This document shows positions 32,555-43,541 of a stretch of 64,000 nucleotides of DNA, in pieces. The number at the start of each line of letters is the position of its first letter. The stretch's first letter is position 1. The stretch is taken from assembly GCF_001592105.1 (NCBI RefSeq), contig NZ_BCWE01000003.1:124001-188000 (forward strand). Reading direction: 5' to 3'. This DNA is from Desulfolucanica intricata. Its GTDB lineage: Bacteria; Bacillota; Desulfotomaculia; Desulfotomaculales; Desulfofarciminaceae. The notes beneath the pieces were generated by a model, which made no database searches, was not told the DNA's origin, and saw only the letters and a list, made by a program, of their open reading frames with translations. Position numbers and translations under genes: made by a program.

Positions 32555-34948
32555 TTAATTTTCAATATTTTTTTGTAATGCAGCCCTCACTAATCGAATT
32601 TGATAATAGGATATATTATCAGGTAATTTTTCTTTAATCCGCTTAAGGCGCGCCAGGCCTACCTGTTCCATCGCCAGATATATCTGCTTCCTGATTGACC
32701 ACGGAACAAGGCTGTCAACATTAATCCTTCCCTCAGCAACTAATTGCACCAGGTAACCCTCTACAGTAGATTGGGAGCGGCTAATTTCTTTCGTAATCTG
32801 CTCAATATTTAGACCTTGCTGGTACAACTCTTTAACCCGGTTAAGAATGGATTCTTTACTTAAACGAATTTTTTTTGCTTCGGCTTCTTCTGACTGAATC
32901 TCTTTAACACCGGTATATTTAGATATTATTTCCAGAATATCCTGTCCATAAGTGGTTACTTTTTTTTCACCCATTCCGTTAATTAAGCGCAACTGGGCTA
33001 AAGTCCTCGGCTGCAGTTCGGCAATTTGCTCCAAAACCCGGTCGTGGAAATAAATACAGGGTGATTTTTGTTCTTCTTTAGATAGTTTTGTCCGGTAATC
33101 TTTAAGTGCCGCCAGTATTTTTACAGACAGTTCATCAACAGGTTTGGGTTCATCCGATCTTAATATTATATCTTCCCACACAGGAAGTGTCTTTTTGTTT
33201 TCCAATGCCTTATGGCCAAGGGCAGTCAGTGTTACCACCGGGTATTCATCACCCTGTAATGACAAATAACCGTCACCTATAAGCTGGTCAATTAATCTTA
33301 AAATTTCCTTAGTTTTATAAAGGTGCATTTTTCCATAGAGGGGGGTTTTATCATAATCATTCTGCAATATATCTTTAGCCCGGGAGCCCCTTAGAATATC
33401 TGCCAATTTAGTGCGCCCAACATTCCGCTGCAGCTCTTTAACACATTTTAATATTTCTATGGGCAGTGGGGATTCAATTAAGTTCATCCTTTTGTGCTTT
33501 TTACAAATATCACAACAATCTTCAGGTTTATTAAGCATTTCTTCACCAAAATAATTTAAGAGCACTTCCCGGCGGCAGCTGCTGCCTTTAATCCAATTGA
33601 CAACGGCATTAAGTTTACTTTTACGAAAATTTATTCTTTTTTCTGCTTCTGCCAAAACAGATTTCATTATTGAAGAAGACGGCCGAACAATACCCATTTC
33701 CAAAGTTAAACTTTCAGGCTCTCGCTCAATTAACCTGATAACCTGCCTTTTTTCCAGCATACTGATCATTAAGCGCTGCTTTGTTTCGGTAAGATTATAC
33801 TTTTCCATATACTGAATGGGAATCACTGCCACACCGTTACATATATGTTCTTTCAGACACCGCCAAAAATTTACTAAATCTTCACGCTTAACAGCATCAT
33901 TATCGATAATCCATTCTTGTAAAATTATATCTTTTGGGGTATAGAGCAGGAAACACCGGGAGGGTAGTCCATCCCGTCCCGCCCGTCCAATTTCCTGATA
34001 ATAGGCTTCTAAAGAAGATGGCAGGCAATAATGAATAACAAACCGGATATTTCCTTTATCTATACCCATCCCAAAGGCATTGGTAGCAACCACTGTGGTA
34101 ATTTTCCCCTGAATAAAATCTTCCTGGATCCGGTTACGTTCATCTTTATCTAACCCGGCATGGTAAGCTGCTGATTTAATCCCAAGATGTTTGGTTAGCC
34201 AATCTGAAACCCGTTCACTGTCTTTGCGGGTAGCAACATAAATGATGCCGCTCTCTCGCTCATTTTTTATAATCTCTTTTAACAGGGGAAATTTATCCCT
34301 TTCTTTGTCGGCCCAATAAATTTCCATATAAAGATTAGGGCGATCACTGCCTCTATGTATAACCCGTGCTTCGGGAATACCCAAGTGCTGCAGTATATCT
34401 TTTTGTACTTCCGGTGTTGCCGTAGCTGTTAAGGCCAGGATAGTGGGTCTATGAGCAAGTTTTTGGTAAAATTCTTTAATCACCAGATAATCCGGTCTAA
34501 AATCATGCCCCCATTGGGAAAGACAGTGGGCCTCATCAATTACCAGTAAATCCACTTTTATATTGTATAATTGTTCTATAAATCTATTATTACGTAATCT
34601 TTCCGGAGCAATATAGACCAGTTTGTATTTGCCCTGCCGCAGACCGGTCATTCTTTTCTGCTGTTCATCAAAATCTATTTGACTGTTGATTAATGTAACC
34701 CGGTCCAGTTTTTTAGCCCACAGGGCATCGACCTGGTCTTTCATTAAGGCTACCAGGGGAGATATAACTAAAGTTATTCCGGATTGAATAAAGGCCGGTA
34801 ACTGGTAGCAAAGTGATTTACCCTGACCGGTAGGCATAACCGTTAGGATATCTTTTTTGGCCAGGACTTCTTTAATAACTTCTCTTTGGCCGGGCCTGAA
34901 TTCATCAAAGTTAAAATATTTATGTAAGGCGTTTTTTAATTCTGTCAT
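32555..34948 (-). CDS. recQ: RecQ-family ATP-dependent DNA helicase, long form
   Basis: 797 residues. 3'-5' helicase for replication-fork and recombination repair. Walker A PTGQGKSLCYQL (about 39-50), DEAH box VIDEAHCLSQWGHDFRPDY (about 135-153) and QEIGRAGRDGLPSR (motif VI) are complete. Zinc-binding cysteines CRREVL...CCDICKK (about 457-485) and an HRDC domain (about 595-680) follow. A C-terminal helix-turn-helix extension (about 690-797) is seen in longer RecQ proteins. GGAGGG lies 6 bp before ATG. Confidence 0.95.
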   Translation of the reverse strand: MTELKNALHKYFNFDEFRPGQREVIKEVLAKKDILTVMPTGQGKSLCYQLPAFIQSGITLVISPLVALMKDQVDALWAKKLDRVTLINSQIDFDEQQKRMTGLRQGKYKLVYIAPERLRNNRFIEQLYNIKVDLLVIDEAHCLSQWGHDFRPDYLVIKEFYQKLAHRPTILALTATATPEVQKDILQHLGIPEARVIHRGSDRPNLYMEIYWADKERDKFPLLKEIIKNERESGIIYVATRKDSERVSDWLTKHLGIKSAAYHAGLDKDERNRIQEDFIQGKITTVVATNAFGMGIDKGNIRFVIHYCLPSSLEAYYQEIGRAGRDGLPSRCFLLYTPKDIILQEWIIDNDAVKREDLVNFWRCLKEHICNGVAVIPIQYMEKYNLTETKQRLMISMLEKRQVIRLIEREPESLTLEMGIVRPSSSIMKSVLAEAEKRINFRKSKLNAVVNWIKGSSCRREVLLNYFGEEMLNKPEDCCDICKKHKRMNLIESPLPIEILKCVKELQRNVGRTKLADILRGSRAKDILQNDYDKTPLYGKMHLYKTKEILRLIDQLIGDGYLSLQGDEYPVVTLTALGHKALENKKTLPVWEDIILRSDEPKPVDELSVKILAALKDYRTKLSKEEQKSPCIYFHDRVLEQIAELQPRTLAQLRLINGMGEKKVTTYGQDILEIISKYTGVKEIQSEEAEAKKIRLSKESILNRVKELYQQGLNIEQITKEISRSQSTVEGYLVQLVAEGRINVDSLVPWSIRKQIYLAMEQVGLARLKRIKEKLPDNISYYQIRLVRAALQKNIEN

Positions 34949-34992
34949 TGTCTTCCCTCCAAAAATACAGTCGGGACAAGAAACTCACTTTA

Positions 34993-35006
34993 CGACTTTC
35001 GAGCAG
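34993..35006. repeat. Dispersed intergenic repeat, short copy
   Basis: CGACTTTCGAGCAG, followed by CATTTATCC a few bases later. It matches the fuller copies at 36708-36749 and 42084-42132 with internal gaps. It lies about 45 bp before recQ. Confidence 0.5.
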
Positions 35007-35060
35007 TAATCATTTATCCACAAAAATTAATTAAGCATAAATTCCTGGAGTATTAAAAAG

Positions 35061-35095
35061 AAAAGAGGCCTTGCCCTTATAGCAAGACCTCTTTT
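35061..35095 (-). terminator. Terminator of the tRNA-Lys/tRNA-Glu unit
   Basis: A stem of about 13 bp (AAAGAGGTCTTGC paired with GCAAGGCCTCTTT, one mismatch) with T-rich sequence on both sides, just after the tRNA-Glu 3' end. Confidence 0.88.
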
Positions 35096-35098
35096 TAA

Positions 35099-35174
35099 TG
35101 GTGACCCCACCGGGATTCGAACCCGGGTTACCGCCGTGAAAGGGCGGTGTCTTAGGCCGCTTGACCATGGGGCC
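35099..35174 (-). tRNA. tRNA-Glu (anticodon TTC)
   Basis: Starts GGCCCCATGGTCAAGCGG; anticodon loop CTTTCAC gives TTC; T arm GGGTTCGAATCCC; ends with encoded CCA. It lies 3 bp after tRNA-Lys, so the two are probably one transcript. Confidence 0.96.
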
Positions 35175-35177
35175 AGG

Positions 35178-35253
35178 TGGTGACCCATGATGGACTCGAA
35201 CCATCGACACCCTGATTAAAAGTCAGGTGCTCTACCAACTGAGCTAATGGGTC
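35178..35253 (-). tRNA. tRNA-Lys (anticodon TTT)
   Basis: Starts GACCCATTAGCTCAGTTGG; anticodon loop CTTTTAA gives TTT; T arm TGGTTCGAGTCCA; encoded CCA end. All arms pair normally. Confidence 0.97.
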
Positions 35254-35310
35254 ATCCCTCACAACAAATATATTACTATAAGGTAGACAAGCTGTCAATA
35301 AAAATTTTTT

Positions 35311-35340
35311 AACCCGCAGGCATATACCTGCGGGTTTTTC
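35311..35340. terminator. Terminator-like hairpin after purA
   Basis: A perfect 10-bp stem (AACCCGCAGG/CCTGCGGGTT) with a CATATA loop. T-tracts are clear on the plus strand and present after an A run on the minus strand. It lies directly after the purA stop and before the tRNAs. Confidence 0.75.
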
Positions 35341-35343
35341 TTT

Positions 35344-36690
<1,347 letters not shown>

Positions 36691-36707
36691 CTACAAATAA
36701 ATTTTTA

Positions 36708-36749
36708 CGACTTTCGAGACAGCCGAAGGTATTCATACTTAATTCCCAG
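36708..36749. repeat. Dispersed intergenic repeat, full copy A
   Basis: Begins CGACTTTCGAG, then CAGCCGAAGG, ATTCATACTT and TTCCC. About four fifths of its last 35 bases match the copy at 42084-42132. Confidence 0.6.
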
Positions 36750-36901
36750 TCTTACCGCTCCACGGGATAACAATTCAAAACCTGTCATTAGTATTTGCAA
36801 ATCAGACATATTTTTTACAAGTTATAAAGTATTAATTCCAACGGGCCCGACCCCGGCAATAGCAGATTTAATTCTTGAATAACTAAGACTAAATAATTGC
36901 A

Positions 36902-36942
36902 TAAAAATAAACCCAAACAGATAATAACTAACTGGTTTGAGT
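36902..36942 (-). terminator. Terminator after dnaB
   Basis: A 10-bp stem (ACTCAAACCAG with CTGTTTGGGT, small bulge) and a T-rich tail on the minus strand, 170 bp after the dnaB stop. Confidence 0.7.
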
Positions 36943-37111
36943 CTATTTTCTGTTGAGATCTATTTTCTAAAGTTTTAAATTATTTGCCAGGCACTACAAA
37001 TACTCACACGACAATGATATTTTATCAGAATATATTTCTACAGTCAATAATAGTTAATCATAGAAAATAACAAATTATGAAACTATACTTTACAAGGTCC
37101 TGTATATTATG

Positions 37112-38446
37112 TTAGGGAATTTCTTGATCACGCCTGGCTAAATTTACAAAGCGAGTATATTCTTTTAAAAAACCAAGTTCTACTATACCTGTGGGACCAT
37201 TACGCTGCTTTGCAATAATAATTTCTGCAATACCTTTTTTTTCTGAATCCGGATTATAATATTCATCTCTGTAAATAAACATAACTATATCAGCATCTTG
37301 TTCCAAACTGCCGCTTTCTCTTAAATCAGACATAATCGGTTTTTTATCCTGACGCTGTTCAACGGAGCGGCTTAACTGAGCCAGGGCCAGTATAGGAACA
37401 TTCATTTCTTTGGCCATAGCTTTTAAAGATCGTGATATATCGGCAATTTCCTGCTGGCGGTTATCTACTCTTTTACTGCTCTGCATTAATTGCAGATAAT
37501 CAATAACAATTAATCCTAAACCGTGCTCTGCTTGTAAACGCCTGGCTTTAGCACGCAATTCCCGCACTGACATGGCCGGGGTGTCATCTATAAAGATCGG
37601 AGCTTTTGCCAATTTAGAGGCCACAGACGTAAGTTTTTCCCAGTCACCTTCTTTTAAATTTCCGGTACGCATTTTATGCTGGTCAACCATAGCTTCTGCA
37701 CACAGCATCCTTTGAACCAACTGTTCTTTAGACATCTCCAGACTAAAAACAGCAACCGGAGTATTATAATGAAGAGCCGCATACTCCGCTATATTAAGAC
37801 CGATAGCTGTCTTACCCATACTGGGCCGGGCGGCCAAAATAAGTAAATCTCCTTTTTGAAAACCGCTTAAAAGAGCATCCAGGTCTTTAAAGCCGGTAGA
37901 AACACCGGGTATATTACCCTTATTTTCACATAAAAACTCTATATACTCGAGAGTCTTAAGTAGGATATCTTTAATCGAAGTAAATACAGAGGTTGTTCGC
38001 CTGCCGGAGAGTTCCAAAATCATCCGCTCAGCTTCATCCATTAGCTTGTCTGCGTTCTCACTGCCCTCATAACTCATATTTGCAATGCGGGTTGCCAAAT
38101 TAATTAAAGTCCTTAAAAGGGACTTTTCTTCTACTATTTTTGCATAGTATTCCACATTAGCCGAAGTAGGAACCATATTTGGTAAAGAAGCAATATAAGT
38201 TACTCCTCCGACTTTGTCCAGGTAATCCTTCTTACGTAAACTTTCTGTAACAGTAAGTAAATCTATAGCCTGGGCTTGATCATTTAGCTCCAGCATGGTT
38301 TCATAAATCAATTTATGACCTTCGCTATAGAAATCAGCCGGCTTTAAGATGCGCATAGTTTTAAATATGGCTTCTTGATCTAAAAATATGGCACCCAGTA
38401 CCGACTGTTCAGCATCAATATTCTGGGGGGGAACCTTATTTAACAT
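37112..38446 (-). CDS. dnaB: Replicative DNA helicase
   Basis: Hexameric 5'-3' helicase that opens the fork (called DnaC in Bacillus). 444 residues: N-terminal domain (MLNKVPPQNIDAEQSVLGAIF, about 1-21), linker, then RecA-like motor with ARPSMGKTAIGLNIAEYAA (about 206-224), VFSLEMSKEQL, VIDYLQLMQ and DLRESGSLEQDADIVMFIYR. Starts ATG with AGGTG 7 bp before. Downstream of rplI and lonC in one direction. Confidence 0.96.
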   Translation of the reverse strand: MLNKVPPQNIDAEQSVLGAIFLDQEAIFKTMRILKPADFYSEGHKLIYETMLELNDQAQAIDLLTVTESLRKKDYLDKVGGVTYIASLPNMVPTSANVEYYAKIVEEKSLLRTLINLATRIANMSYEGSENADKLMDEAERMILELSGRRTTSVFTSIKDILLKTLEYIEFLCENKGNIPGVSTGFKDLDALLSGFQKGDLLILAARPSMGKTAIGLNIAEYAALHYNTPVAVFSLEMSKEQLVQRMLCAEAMVDQHKMRTGNLKEGDWEKLTSVASKLAKAPIFIDDTPAMSVRELRAKARRLQAEHGLGLIVIDYLQLMQSSKRVDNRQQEIADISRSLKAMAKEMNVPILALAQLSRSVEQRQDKKPIMSDLRESGSLEQDADIVMFIYRDEYYNPDSEKKGIAEIIIAKQRNGPTGIVELGFLKEYTRFVNLARRDQEIP

Positions 38447-38464
38447 ATCTGTTCACCTGTATAA

Positions 38465-40408
38465 TCAACTTACTAATGAATTAATTTCAATTTTAGGAAA
38501 AATAAAACTCAAAATTTCTTTAATTGTATTCACAGGAATTACCTTAATACCTTTAAGATCCGCAGGTACATCAGCTGAATTTTCCGCAGGAATAAAAACT
38601 GTATTTATTCCGGCCTGCCGTGCCCCATATATTTTCTCAGCAATACCTCCCACTGCACGAACCTTTCCCTGAATAGAAACTTCACCGGTTACAGCGATAT
38701 CCTGAGGTACAGGGTAATTCTTAAGAGTACTTAGTATAGCCAGCAGAATGGCTACACCCGCTGAAGGCCCGTCAATACGGCCACCCCCGACAATATTGAC
38801 ATGCACGTCATAGTTACTTAAATCTTCGCCGGTCAGTTTGCGAATTACTGATGCAGCATTAAATACCGAATCTTTGGCCATACTGCCGGCGGTATCATTA
38901 AAACGAATATTTCCTTTTCCAGGTAATCGGGCCGGAAAAACTACTGACTCTATCTCCAGAACTGAACCTAAAAAGCCGGAAACCCCCAGGCCAAAAATTT
39001 TCCCGACCTCCCTTTCCTGGGAAGCCTTACGTAAAACATAAGGGGACATCCTGCTGGTTTGGACAATCTCATAAATATCCTGAGCTTTTATTAAAAATTT
39101 CCGCTTATCATCCATAACCCGGCAGGAACACATACCAAAGGCATCGGCCAAAATATTAACTGCCTTGCGGCCTTCGATAGTGTATTCACTGATTATTTCA
39201 GGAACCTTTTCATCCAATTCCACTTCTAATTTTTCAGCAGCCTGTTCAACTATTTTTTTAACAGCAGTTGGTGTAAGGGGATCAAAATATATCTCTGCAC
39301 AGCGGGATCTGATAGCAGGATTTATTTCTCCCGGATCCCTTGTAGTAGCCCCTATCAATATAAAATCTGCCGGTGCACCCTCTTCAAAAATCTTTTTAAT
39401 ATATTTAGGAACTCCGGGATCATGAGGGTCATAGTAAGCTGAATCAAAGAATGTTCGTTTATCTTCCAATACTTTCAAGAGTTTATTTTGTAAAATTGGA
39501 TCCATTTCGCCAATCTCATCTATAAATAAGATACCGCCGTGTGCTTCGGTTACCAAACCTAACTTTGGCTCAGGAACCCCGGAATCCGCTAAATCACGGT
39601 GTGCCCCCTGGTAAATAGGGTCATGTACCGAACCCAACAGCGTATTGGTAATATCTCTGGGATCCCAACGCAGGGTTGTACCATTTACCTCTATAAACGG
39701 TGCATCTTTATCAAAAGGGGCACCGGGAATAGATTTCGCTGTTTCTAAAGCCAGGCGGGCTGCTGTTGTTTTACCCACACCCGGCGGCCCGTATAAAATA
39801 ACATGCTGGGGAAAAGGGGAAGCCAATTTGGCTAATAATGCCTTGACGGCCCGCTCCTGCCCAACAATTTCATTAAAACTGCCCGGCCTTAAAAACTCCA
39901 TAGCTGAGCGAGACAGTTTTTTATGTTCCAACTTTTCCAAGATAGCCAGCTTCTTTAAGGTTTGTGCATTTTCAGACCCGGAATTTTCCTTAATTATTTG
40001 CATTTTAATTTCACGAACATAATCTTCATGCTTCTGCTGAATTTTTTCATTAATTTTTCTTTCTAAATCATCTTCCAGGGAGCGTTTAGCAATATAATCC
40101 GCTATTTGCTCCTCAATCTTTTCCAGAATTTCAGGCATCTGTTCACAGTCGGGTACAATATCATAGGTGGGATCTTCAAATACAATTTTCTGTAAAGCCA
40201 AAACCCTTTTACCCAGTGATTCTGAGCGCATTAATTGTAAAGCCTCCAACTTTCCTGCTCTAAGCACAAGCTTATCCGAACCATACAGGTTGGAAAGTAA
40301 ATCATATATTGCATTAACTTTGTGCTTTAATAGATCTTGAACATATATTTTGTCATCAGCCGCATTTAATTTTGTGCTGCCTATAAATTTTTCCAGAAAA
40401 GCCTTCAT
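38465..40408 (-). CDS. lonC: LonC-type ATP-dependent protease of endospore formers
   Basis: 647 residues. A helical N-terminal part (about 1-170) precedes an AAA+ domain with GPPGVGKTTAARLAL (about 210-224) and ILFIDEIGEMDP. A C-terminal Lon protease domain follows, with the catalytic serine in RIDGPSAGVAILLA (about 560) and a lysine near GEVSIQGKVRAVGGIAEK. It resembles the spore Lon C family found only in endospore formers, which differs from housekeeping LonA. It lies between rplI and dnaB, where many Bacillus have none. AAAGGAG lies 9 bp before ATG. Confidence 0.9.
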   Translation of the reverse strand: MKAFLEKFIGSTKLNAADDKIYVQDLLKHKVNAIYDLLSNLYGSDKLVLRAGKLEALQLMRSESLGKRVLALQKIVFEDPTYDIVPDCEQMPEILEKIEEQIADYIAKRSLEDDLERKINEKIQQKHEDYVREIKMQIIKENSGSENAQTLKKLAILEKLEHKKLSRSAMEFLRPGSFNEIVGQERAVKALLAKLASPFPQHVILYGPPGVGKTTAARLALETAKSIPGAPFDKDAPFIEVNGTTLRWDPRDITNTLLGSVHDPIYQGAHRDLADSGVPEPKLGLVTEAHGGILFIDEIGEMDPILQNKLLKVLEDKRTFFDSAYYDPHDPGVPKYIKKIFEEGAPADFILIGATTRDPGEINPAIRSRCAEIYFDPLTPTAVKKIVEQAAEKLEVELDEKVPEIISEYTIEGRKAVNILADAFGMCSCRVMDDKRKFLIKAQDIYEIVQTSRMSPYVLRKASQEREVGKIFGLGVSGFLGSVLEIESVVFPARLPGKGNIRFNDTAGSMAKDSVFNAASVIRKLTGEDLSNYDVHVNIVGGGRIDGPSAGVAILLAILSTLKNYPVPQDIAVTGEVSIQGKVRAVGGIAEKIYGARQAGINTVFIPAENSADVPADLKGIKVIPVNTIKEILSFIFPKIEINSLVS

Positions 40409-40467
40409 TGTGTAATGCTCCTTTCTGTGTCGGATGCACTTGTTCGAAAAAGAATGAATACTCTTTT

Positions 40468-40914
40468 TTACGAAGGTAAAACCTCCACTTGAATTTCAGC
40501 CTGTACGTCCGGGTGAAGTTTTAAAGTAATTTTATGTTGTCCCAAAGTTTTAATCGGATCCTTTAAGACAATTTTTTTCTTATCCACTTTTACTTTAAAC
40601 TGAGAAAAAAGAGCTTTAGATATATCATTATTACTTACCGCACCAAATAATTTTCCCCCTTCACCAACCCTGGCATTTATTTTTACGGTCATATTATTTA
40701 TTCGCTCCGCCAGCTGCTGTGCATCCAGCTTAATTTTCAACTTCTTACCGGCTTCAATTTCTTTTTGTTTCTCCAAGTTTTTTAAGCGACCTTGAGAGGC
40801 TTCAGTGGCTAACCCCCTTGGAAGCAAATAGTTTCTGGCATACCCCTCGGCTACCTGAACTATATCCCCTTTTTTTCCTAGTTTTGCAACATCCTGTAAT
40901 AATATAACTTTCAT
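40468..40914 (-). CDS. rplI: 50S ribosomal protein L9
   Basis: 148 residues. N-terminal domain [36 protein letters not shown] is diagnostic; a long helix and a C-terminal domain follow. Binds 23S rRNA near the L1 stalk. I chose ATG 40914 by homology to the family start and the GGGAGG site before it; the frame is open upstream, but those residues are not part of L9. It directly follows the yybS gene by 19 bp, so they are an operon. Confidence 0.97.
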   Translation of the reverse strand: MKVILLQDVAKLGKKGDIVQVAEGYARNYLLPRGLATEASQGRLKNLEKQKEIEAGKKLKIKLDAQQLAERINNMTVKINARVGEGGKLFGAVSNNDISKALFSQFKVKVDKKKIVLKDPIKTLGQHKITLKLHPDVQAEIQVEVLPS

Positions 40915-40933
40915 ACGACTTCCTCCCAACAGT

Positions 40934-41902
40934 TTACTCCTTATTTAAATTTACCTTTCGAAAATTAATATAGGGATCTAATATCCCAAGGACAGTCAGT
41001 AATAAAAGTGTAAAAGGCCAATAAATAAATGACATAAATAATATAATTATTTTTATAAATTTTGAAAATGGCAGCTTTTTAATATAAAACACTGTCACAG
41101 AAAGACCTAAAACAGCAAAAACAAAGGCTGCAATATATAATATATTTTTAGCTGCCGTACTTAAAAAAGTTATTTTAAAACTATCACCAATCAACAGTAA
41201 GCCTATTCCTAATATGACAGCCCAGGTGCTGTACCAGGGTAAATGCCAATGGCTAAACGGTTTTAAATTAACTACATCAAATTTCAAACGTTTAAATAAT
41301 TCTCTGGTTAAGAGATAATTTAAGCCTCCGGTAATTATAGACCAAATAGCCAAACTGCCCGGCAAAAACAAAGTTATATTTTTTACCACCTGTTCCTGCA
41401 AATCCTGCAGCTGGTTTTGGTCAAGATTCTCAATCACACCACTTTGTTGATAAAATTTATACATTTCATTTACCGTCTGCCGGACATCCCCGGCAATATC
41501 GAAGGGATTTATCCCGGTAAGAAAAAAAGCAGCCAAAAAGCCGGAAAAGGTTAACAATACTGAAACCAGGGCGGAAAAAACAATGCTAATACCGGCTGAA
41601 ATATTTCTCTTTAACAGCATGCCTAAAAACAGACCCAAAATCCCTATTTGAGCTGTAAAAAGCAGAGCCGCCAAAGGGTTACCAAAAAAAAGAACGACAA
41701 TCAGTACCGCTGCCGCCAAAGAAAGCAAAGTAACCTTTAGATCATACTTTTTAATTAAAACAGCTGACGGCATTGGACCAACTAGCCCGGCTATAAAAGA
41801 AAACAGGGGTATATAGATATTTATTAAAGTAAATATTGCAGTAAGGCTTGTAAAAAAAGCCCCTTCAACCAGGGCTAATCTTTGTTTGTGGGGCTTCAAC
41901 AA
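40934..41902 (-). CDS. yybS: YybS-family (DUF2232) membrane protein
   Basis: 322 residues with eight or so hydrophobic segments and the YybS/DUF2232 layout; function unknown. In Bacillus it precedes gdpP (yybT) and rplI. Here rplI follows directly and the gdpP gene, encoding the c-di-AMP phosphodiesterase, is not between them. TTG codons at 41902 or 41899 could start it behind GAGGTG; the second has better spacing. Confidence 0.85.
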   Translation of the reverse strand: MLKPHKQRLALVEGAFFTSLTAIFTLINIYIPLFSFIAGLVGPMPSAVLIKKYDLKVTLLSLAAAVLIVVLFFGNPLAALLFTAQIGILGLFLGMLLKRNISAGISIVFSALVSVLLTFSGFLAAFFLTGINPFDIAGDVRQTVNEMYKFYQQSGVIENLDQNQLQDLQEQVVKNITLFLPGSLAIWSIITGGLNYLLTRELFKRLKFDVVNLKPFSHWHLPWYSTWAVILGIGLLLIGDSFKITFLSTAAKNILYIAAFVFAVLGLSVTVFYIKKLPFSKFIKIIILFMSFIYWPFTLLLLTVLGILDPYINFRKVNLNKE

Positions 41903-42083
41903 CTATCACCTCATCTAAACAATAGATCACCAAACTAATCATTCTGCAGATAAAATATATTTTCCTGCTTAAGTATTAATGTAGTTGTTAGATAATATGT
42001 ATATAGATTTCTGTTTAGACAGAATTTCAGCTTTTACGTTAAAACTTTACTGGTTTATCTTTCAATCCGTGTATATAAAAAGT

Positions 42084-42132
42084 CGACTTAAGTGATTTCG
42101 AGCCAGCCAAAGGCATTTATACTTTTTCCCGG
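42084..42132. repeat. Dispersed intergenic repeat, full copy B
   Basis: CGACTT, a 7-base insertion relative to copy A, then TTCGAGCCAGCCAAAGG, CATTTATACTT and TTCCCGG. It lies between yybS and rpsR. Confidence 0.6.
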
Positions 42133-42140
42133 AATATAAT

Positions 42141-42175
42141 AAAAGAAAAGGGGAGTAAACTTCCCCTTTTCTTTT
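42141..42175 (-). terminator. Terminator after rpsR
   Basis: A 14-bp perfect stem (AAAAGAAAAGGGGA and its complement) with a 7-base loop; the T-rich arm supplies the tail. It begins 2 bp after the rpsR stop. Confidence 0.9.
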
Positions 42176-42176
42176 A

Positions 42177-42407
42177 TTAATCCGCTGTAAATGGCAGTAA
42201 AGCCATATTACGTGCCCTTTTAATGGCCACGGTCAGCATACGCTGGTGCCGGGCACAATTGCCGGAAATACGACGCGGCAATATTTTACCACGTTCAGTG
42301 ATATATTTTTTCAGGCGTGGTATTTCCTTATAATCAATAACTTCCATTTTATCAACACAGAAACTGCAGATGCGTTTTTTGCCTCTGCGGCCGCGATCAC
42401 GTCTCAT
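42177..42407 (-). CDS. rpsR: 30S ribosomal protein S18
   Basis: 76 residues, basic, with [19 protein letters not shown] and [34 protein letters not shown], the full S18 signature. Last gene of rpsF-ssb-rpsR; binds with S6 on the 30S platform. The cysteines CSFC and a later C are those seen in zinc-type S18. Confidence 0.97.
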   Translation of the reverse strand: MRRDRGRRGKKRICSFCVDKMEVIDYKEIPRLKKYITERGKILPRRISGNCARHQRMLTVAIKRARNMALLPFTAD

Positions 42408-42424
42408 ACTTGTACCTCCTTTAC

Positions 42425-42844
42425 TTAGAAGGGTATATCATCTTCTGAAAAATCTATTTCACTGCCAAAATCTGAACCTGTTCTTTCGGTTCCGGAAGTT
42501 CCGCCTGCCGGATTTTGGCCGTCTTTGGGCCAATCTAAAAATCTAACATTATCAGCTACAACCTCAGAAGCTTTTCTCCGAATACCTTGATTATCATCAT
42601 AGGAACGTATTTGTAACCTACCCTCTACGGCTACCAACCTACCTTTACCAAGTTGGTTAGAACATATCTCAGCTAATTTTCGCCAGGTGATAATATCAAT
42701 AAAATCAGTTTCTCTTTCACCTTGCCGGTTAGTATAACCTCGATCCACAGCCAGAGTAAAACTTGCTACAGCTATACCGCTGGTAGTATATCTTAATTCG
42801 GGATCTCTTGTAAGTCGACCAATTAAAATAACCCTGTTTAACAA
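42425..42844 (-). CDS. ssb: Single-stranded DNA-binding protein
   Basis: 139 residues: OB fold ([20 protein letters not shown] at the N terminus, about 1-105), a Gly/Ser/Thr-rich linker and the acidic tip DFSEDDIPF that binds partner proteins. It coats single-stranded DNA at the fork and in repair. I chose TTG 42844: GGCGGTG lies 6 bp upstream, and this gives the family-standard N terminus. Within rpsF-ssb-rpsR. Confidence 0.96.
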   Translation of the reverse strand: MLNRVILIGRLTRDPELRYTTSGIAVASFTLAVDRGYTNRQGERETDFIDIITWRKLAEICSNQLGKGRLVAVEGRLQIRSYDDNQGIRRKASEVVADNVRFLDWPKDGQNPAGGTSGTERTGSDFGSEIDFSEDDIPF

Positions 42845-42883
42845 AAATATCACCGCCTTGGCTGGCTATCCCAAGATTAATAT

Positions 42884-43171
42884 CTATTCATCTTCCCGAA
42901 CAATGATATGGCGCATAATTCCATCTGTAATTTTAAAAACCCGGTCTAATTCTTTGGAAGTATCAGAGTCAGCCTTAAATTTGATAACCACATAAAAACC
43001 CTCACGGGTGTGGTCAATTTCATAGGCTAATCTGCGCTTCCCCCATTTATCTAACTTAGTTATTTCACCACCGTGGTTCTCAATAATCCCTTTAAACTTA
43101 TCAATAACAGCGGTGATTTGTTCTTCCTCTAAGTCCGGCTTAATTATAAACAGAGTTTCATAAGCACGCAA
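42884..43171 (-). CDS. rpsF: 30S ribosomal protein S6
   Basis: 95 residues, [19 protein letters not shown] at the start and GFYVVIKF near 59, typical S6. Start is TTG 43171 with GGAGGTG 8 bp upstream. First gene of rpsF-ssb-rpsR. The leader (43172-43262) is GC-rich and could fold for S6:S18 feedback as in other Firmicutes, but I could not confirm the binding motif. Confidence 0.96.
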   Translation of the reverse strand: MRAYETLFIIKPDLEEEQITAVIDKFKGIIENHGGEITKLDKWGKRRLAYEIDHTREGFYVVIKFKADSDTSKELDRVFKITDGIMRHIIVREDE

Positions 43172-43262
43172 AGCCTGTTCACCTCCTCCCTACGGACATT
43201 GGCCCTGTCACATTTTGGACAGAGCAGGGCAGTTCGTCAAATAGCTTTATTTGACCCGGTAA

Positions 43263-43291
43263 ATTATAGCACACATAAACTTAAATAGCAA
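43263..43291 (-). promoter_or_regulatory. Promoter of the rpsF-ssb-rpsR operon
   Basis: On the minus strand TTGCTA (43286-43291) and TATAAT (43263-43268) are separated by 17 bp, about 90 bp before the rpsF start. Confidence 0.85.
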
Positions 43292-43317
43292 GATTACACC
43301 TTAATGTTATTGCCGGA

Positions 43318-43515
43318 CTAACTTATTTCTTCCGATTTCTGAACCATGGCCTTAACACTTTTTTCAAATTTCGGCCTTGGAAGCATTAAAACACGCCCGC
43401 ACTTTAAGCACTTTATCCGAAAATCAATACCTGTACGCATTACTTCCCAGTGATCCCCTCCACAGGGATGTGTTTTTTTTAATTTTACTATATCCCCTAC
43501 CTGATATTTAATCAC
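43318..43515 (-). CDS. DUF951 family small protein
   Basis: 65 residues with HPCGGDHWEVMRTGIDFRIKCLKCGRVLMLPRPKFEK, the DUF951/YyzM hallmark, including a CxxC and an HPCGG motif that may bind zinc or RNA. Function unknown; usually near rpsF or the chromosome origin in Firmicutes. Start is a GTG at 43515 with a GGGGAAG-like ribosome site. Confidence 0.9.
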   Translation of the reverse strand: MIKYQVGDIVKLKKTHPCGGDHWEVMRTGIDFRIKCLKCGRVLMLPRPKFEKSVKAMVQKSEEIS

Positions 43516-43541
43516 TTTCTTCCCCTCACTAATAAAGTCAC

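Noticed and set aside
43172-43262. S6:S18 protein-binding leader
   Set aside because: Such leaders are known in Firmicutes, but I could not identify the conserved motif with confidence.
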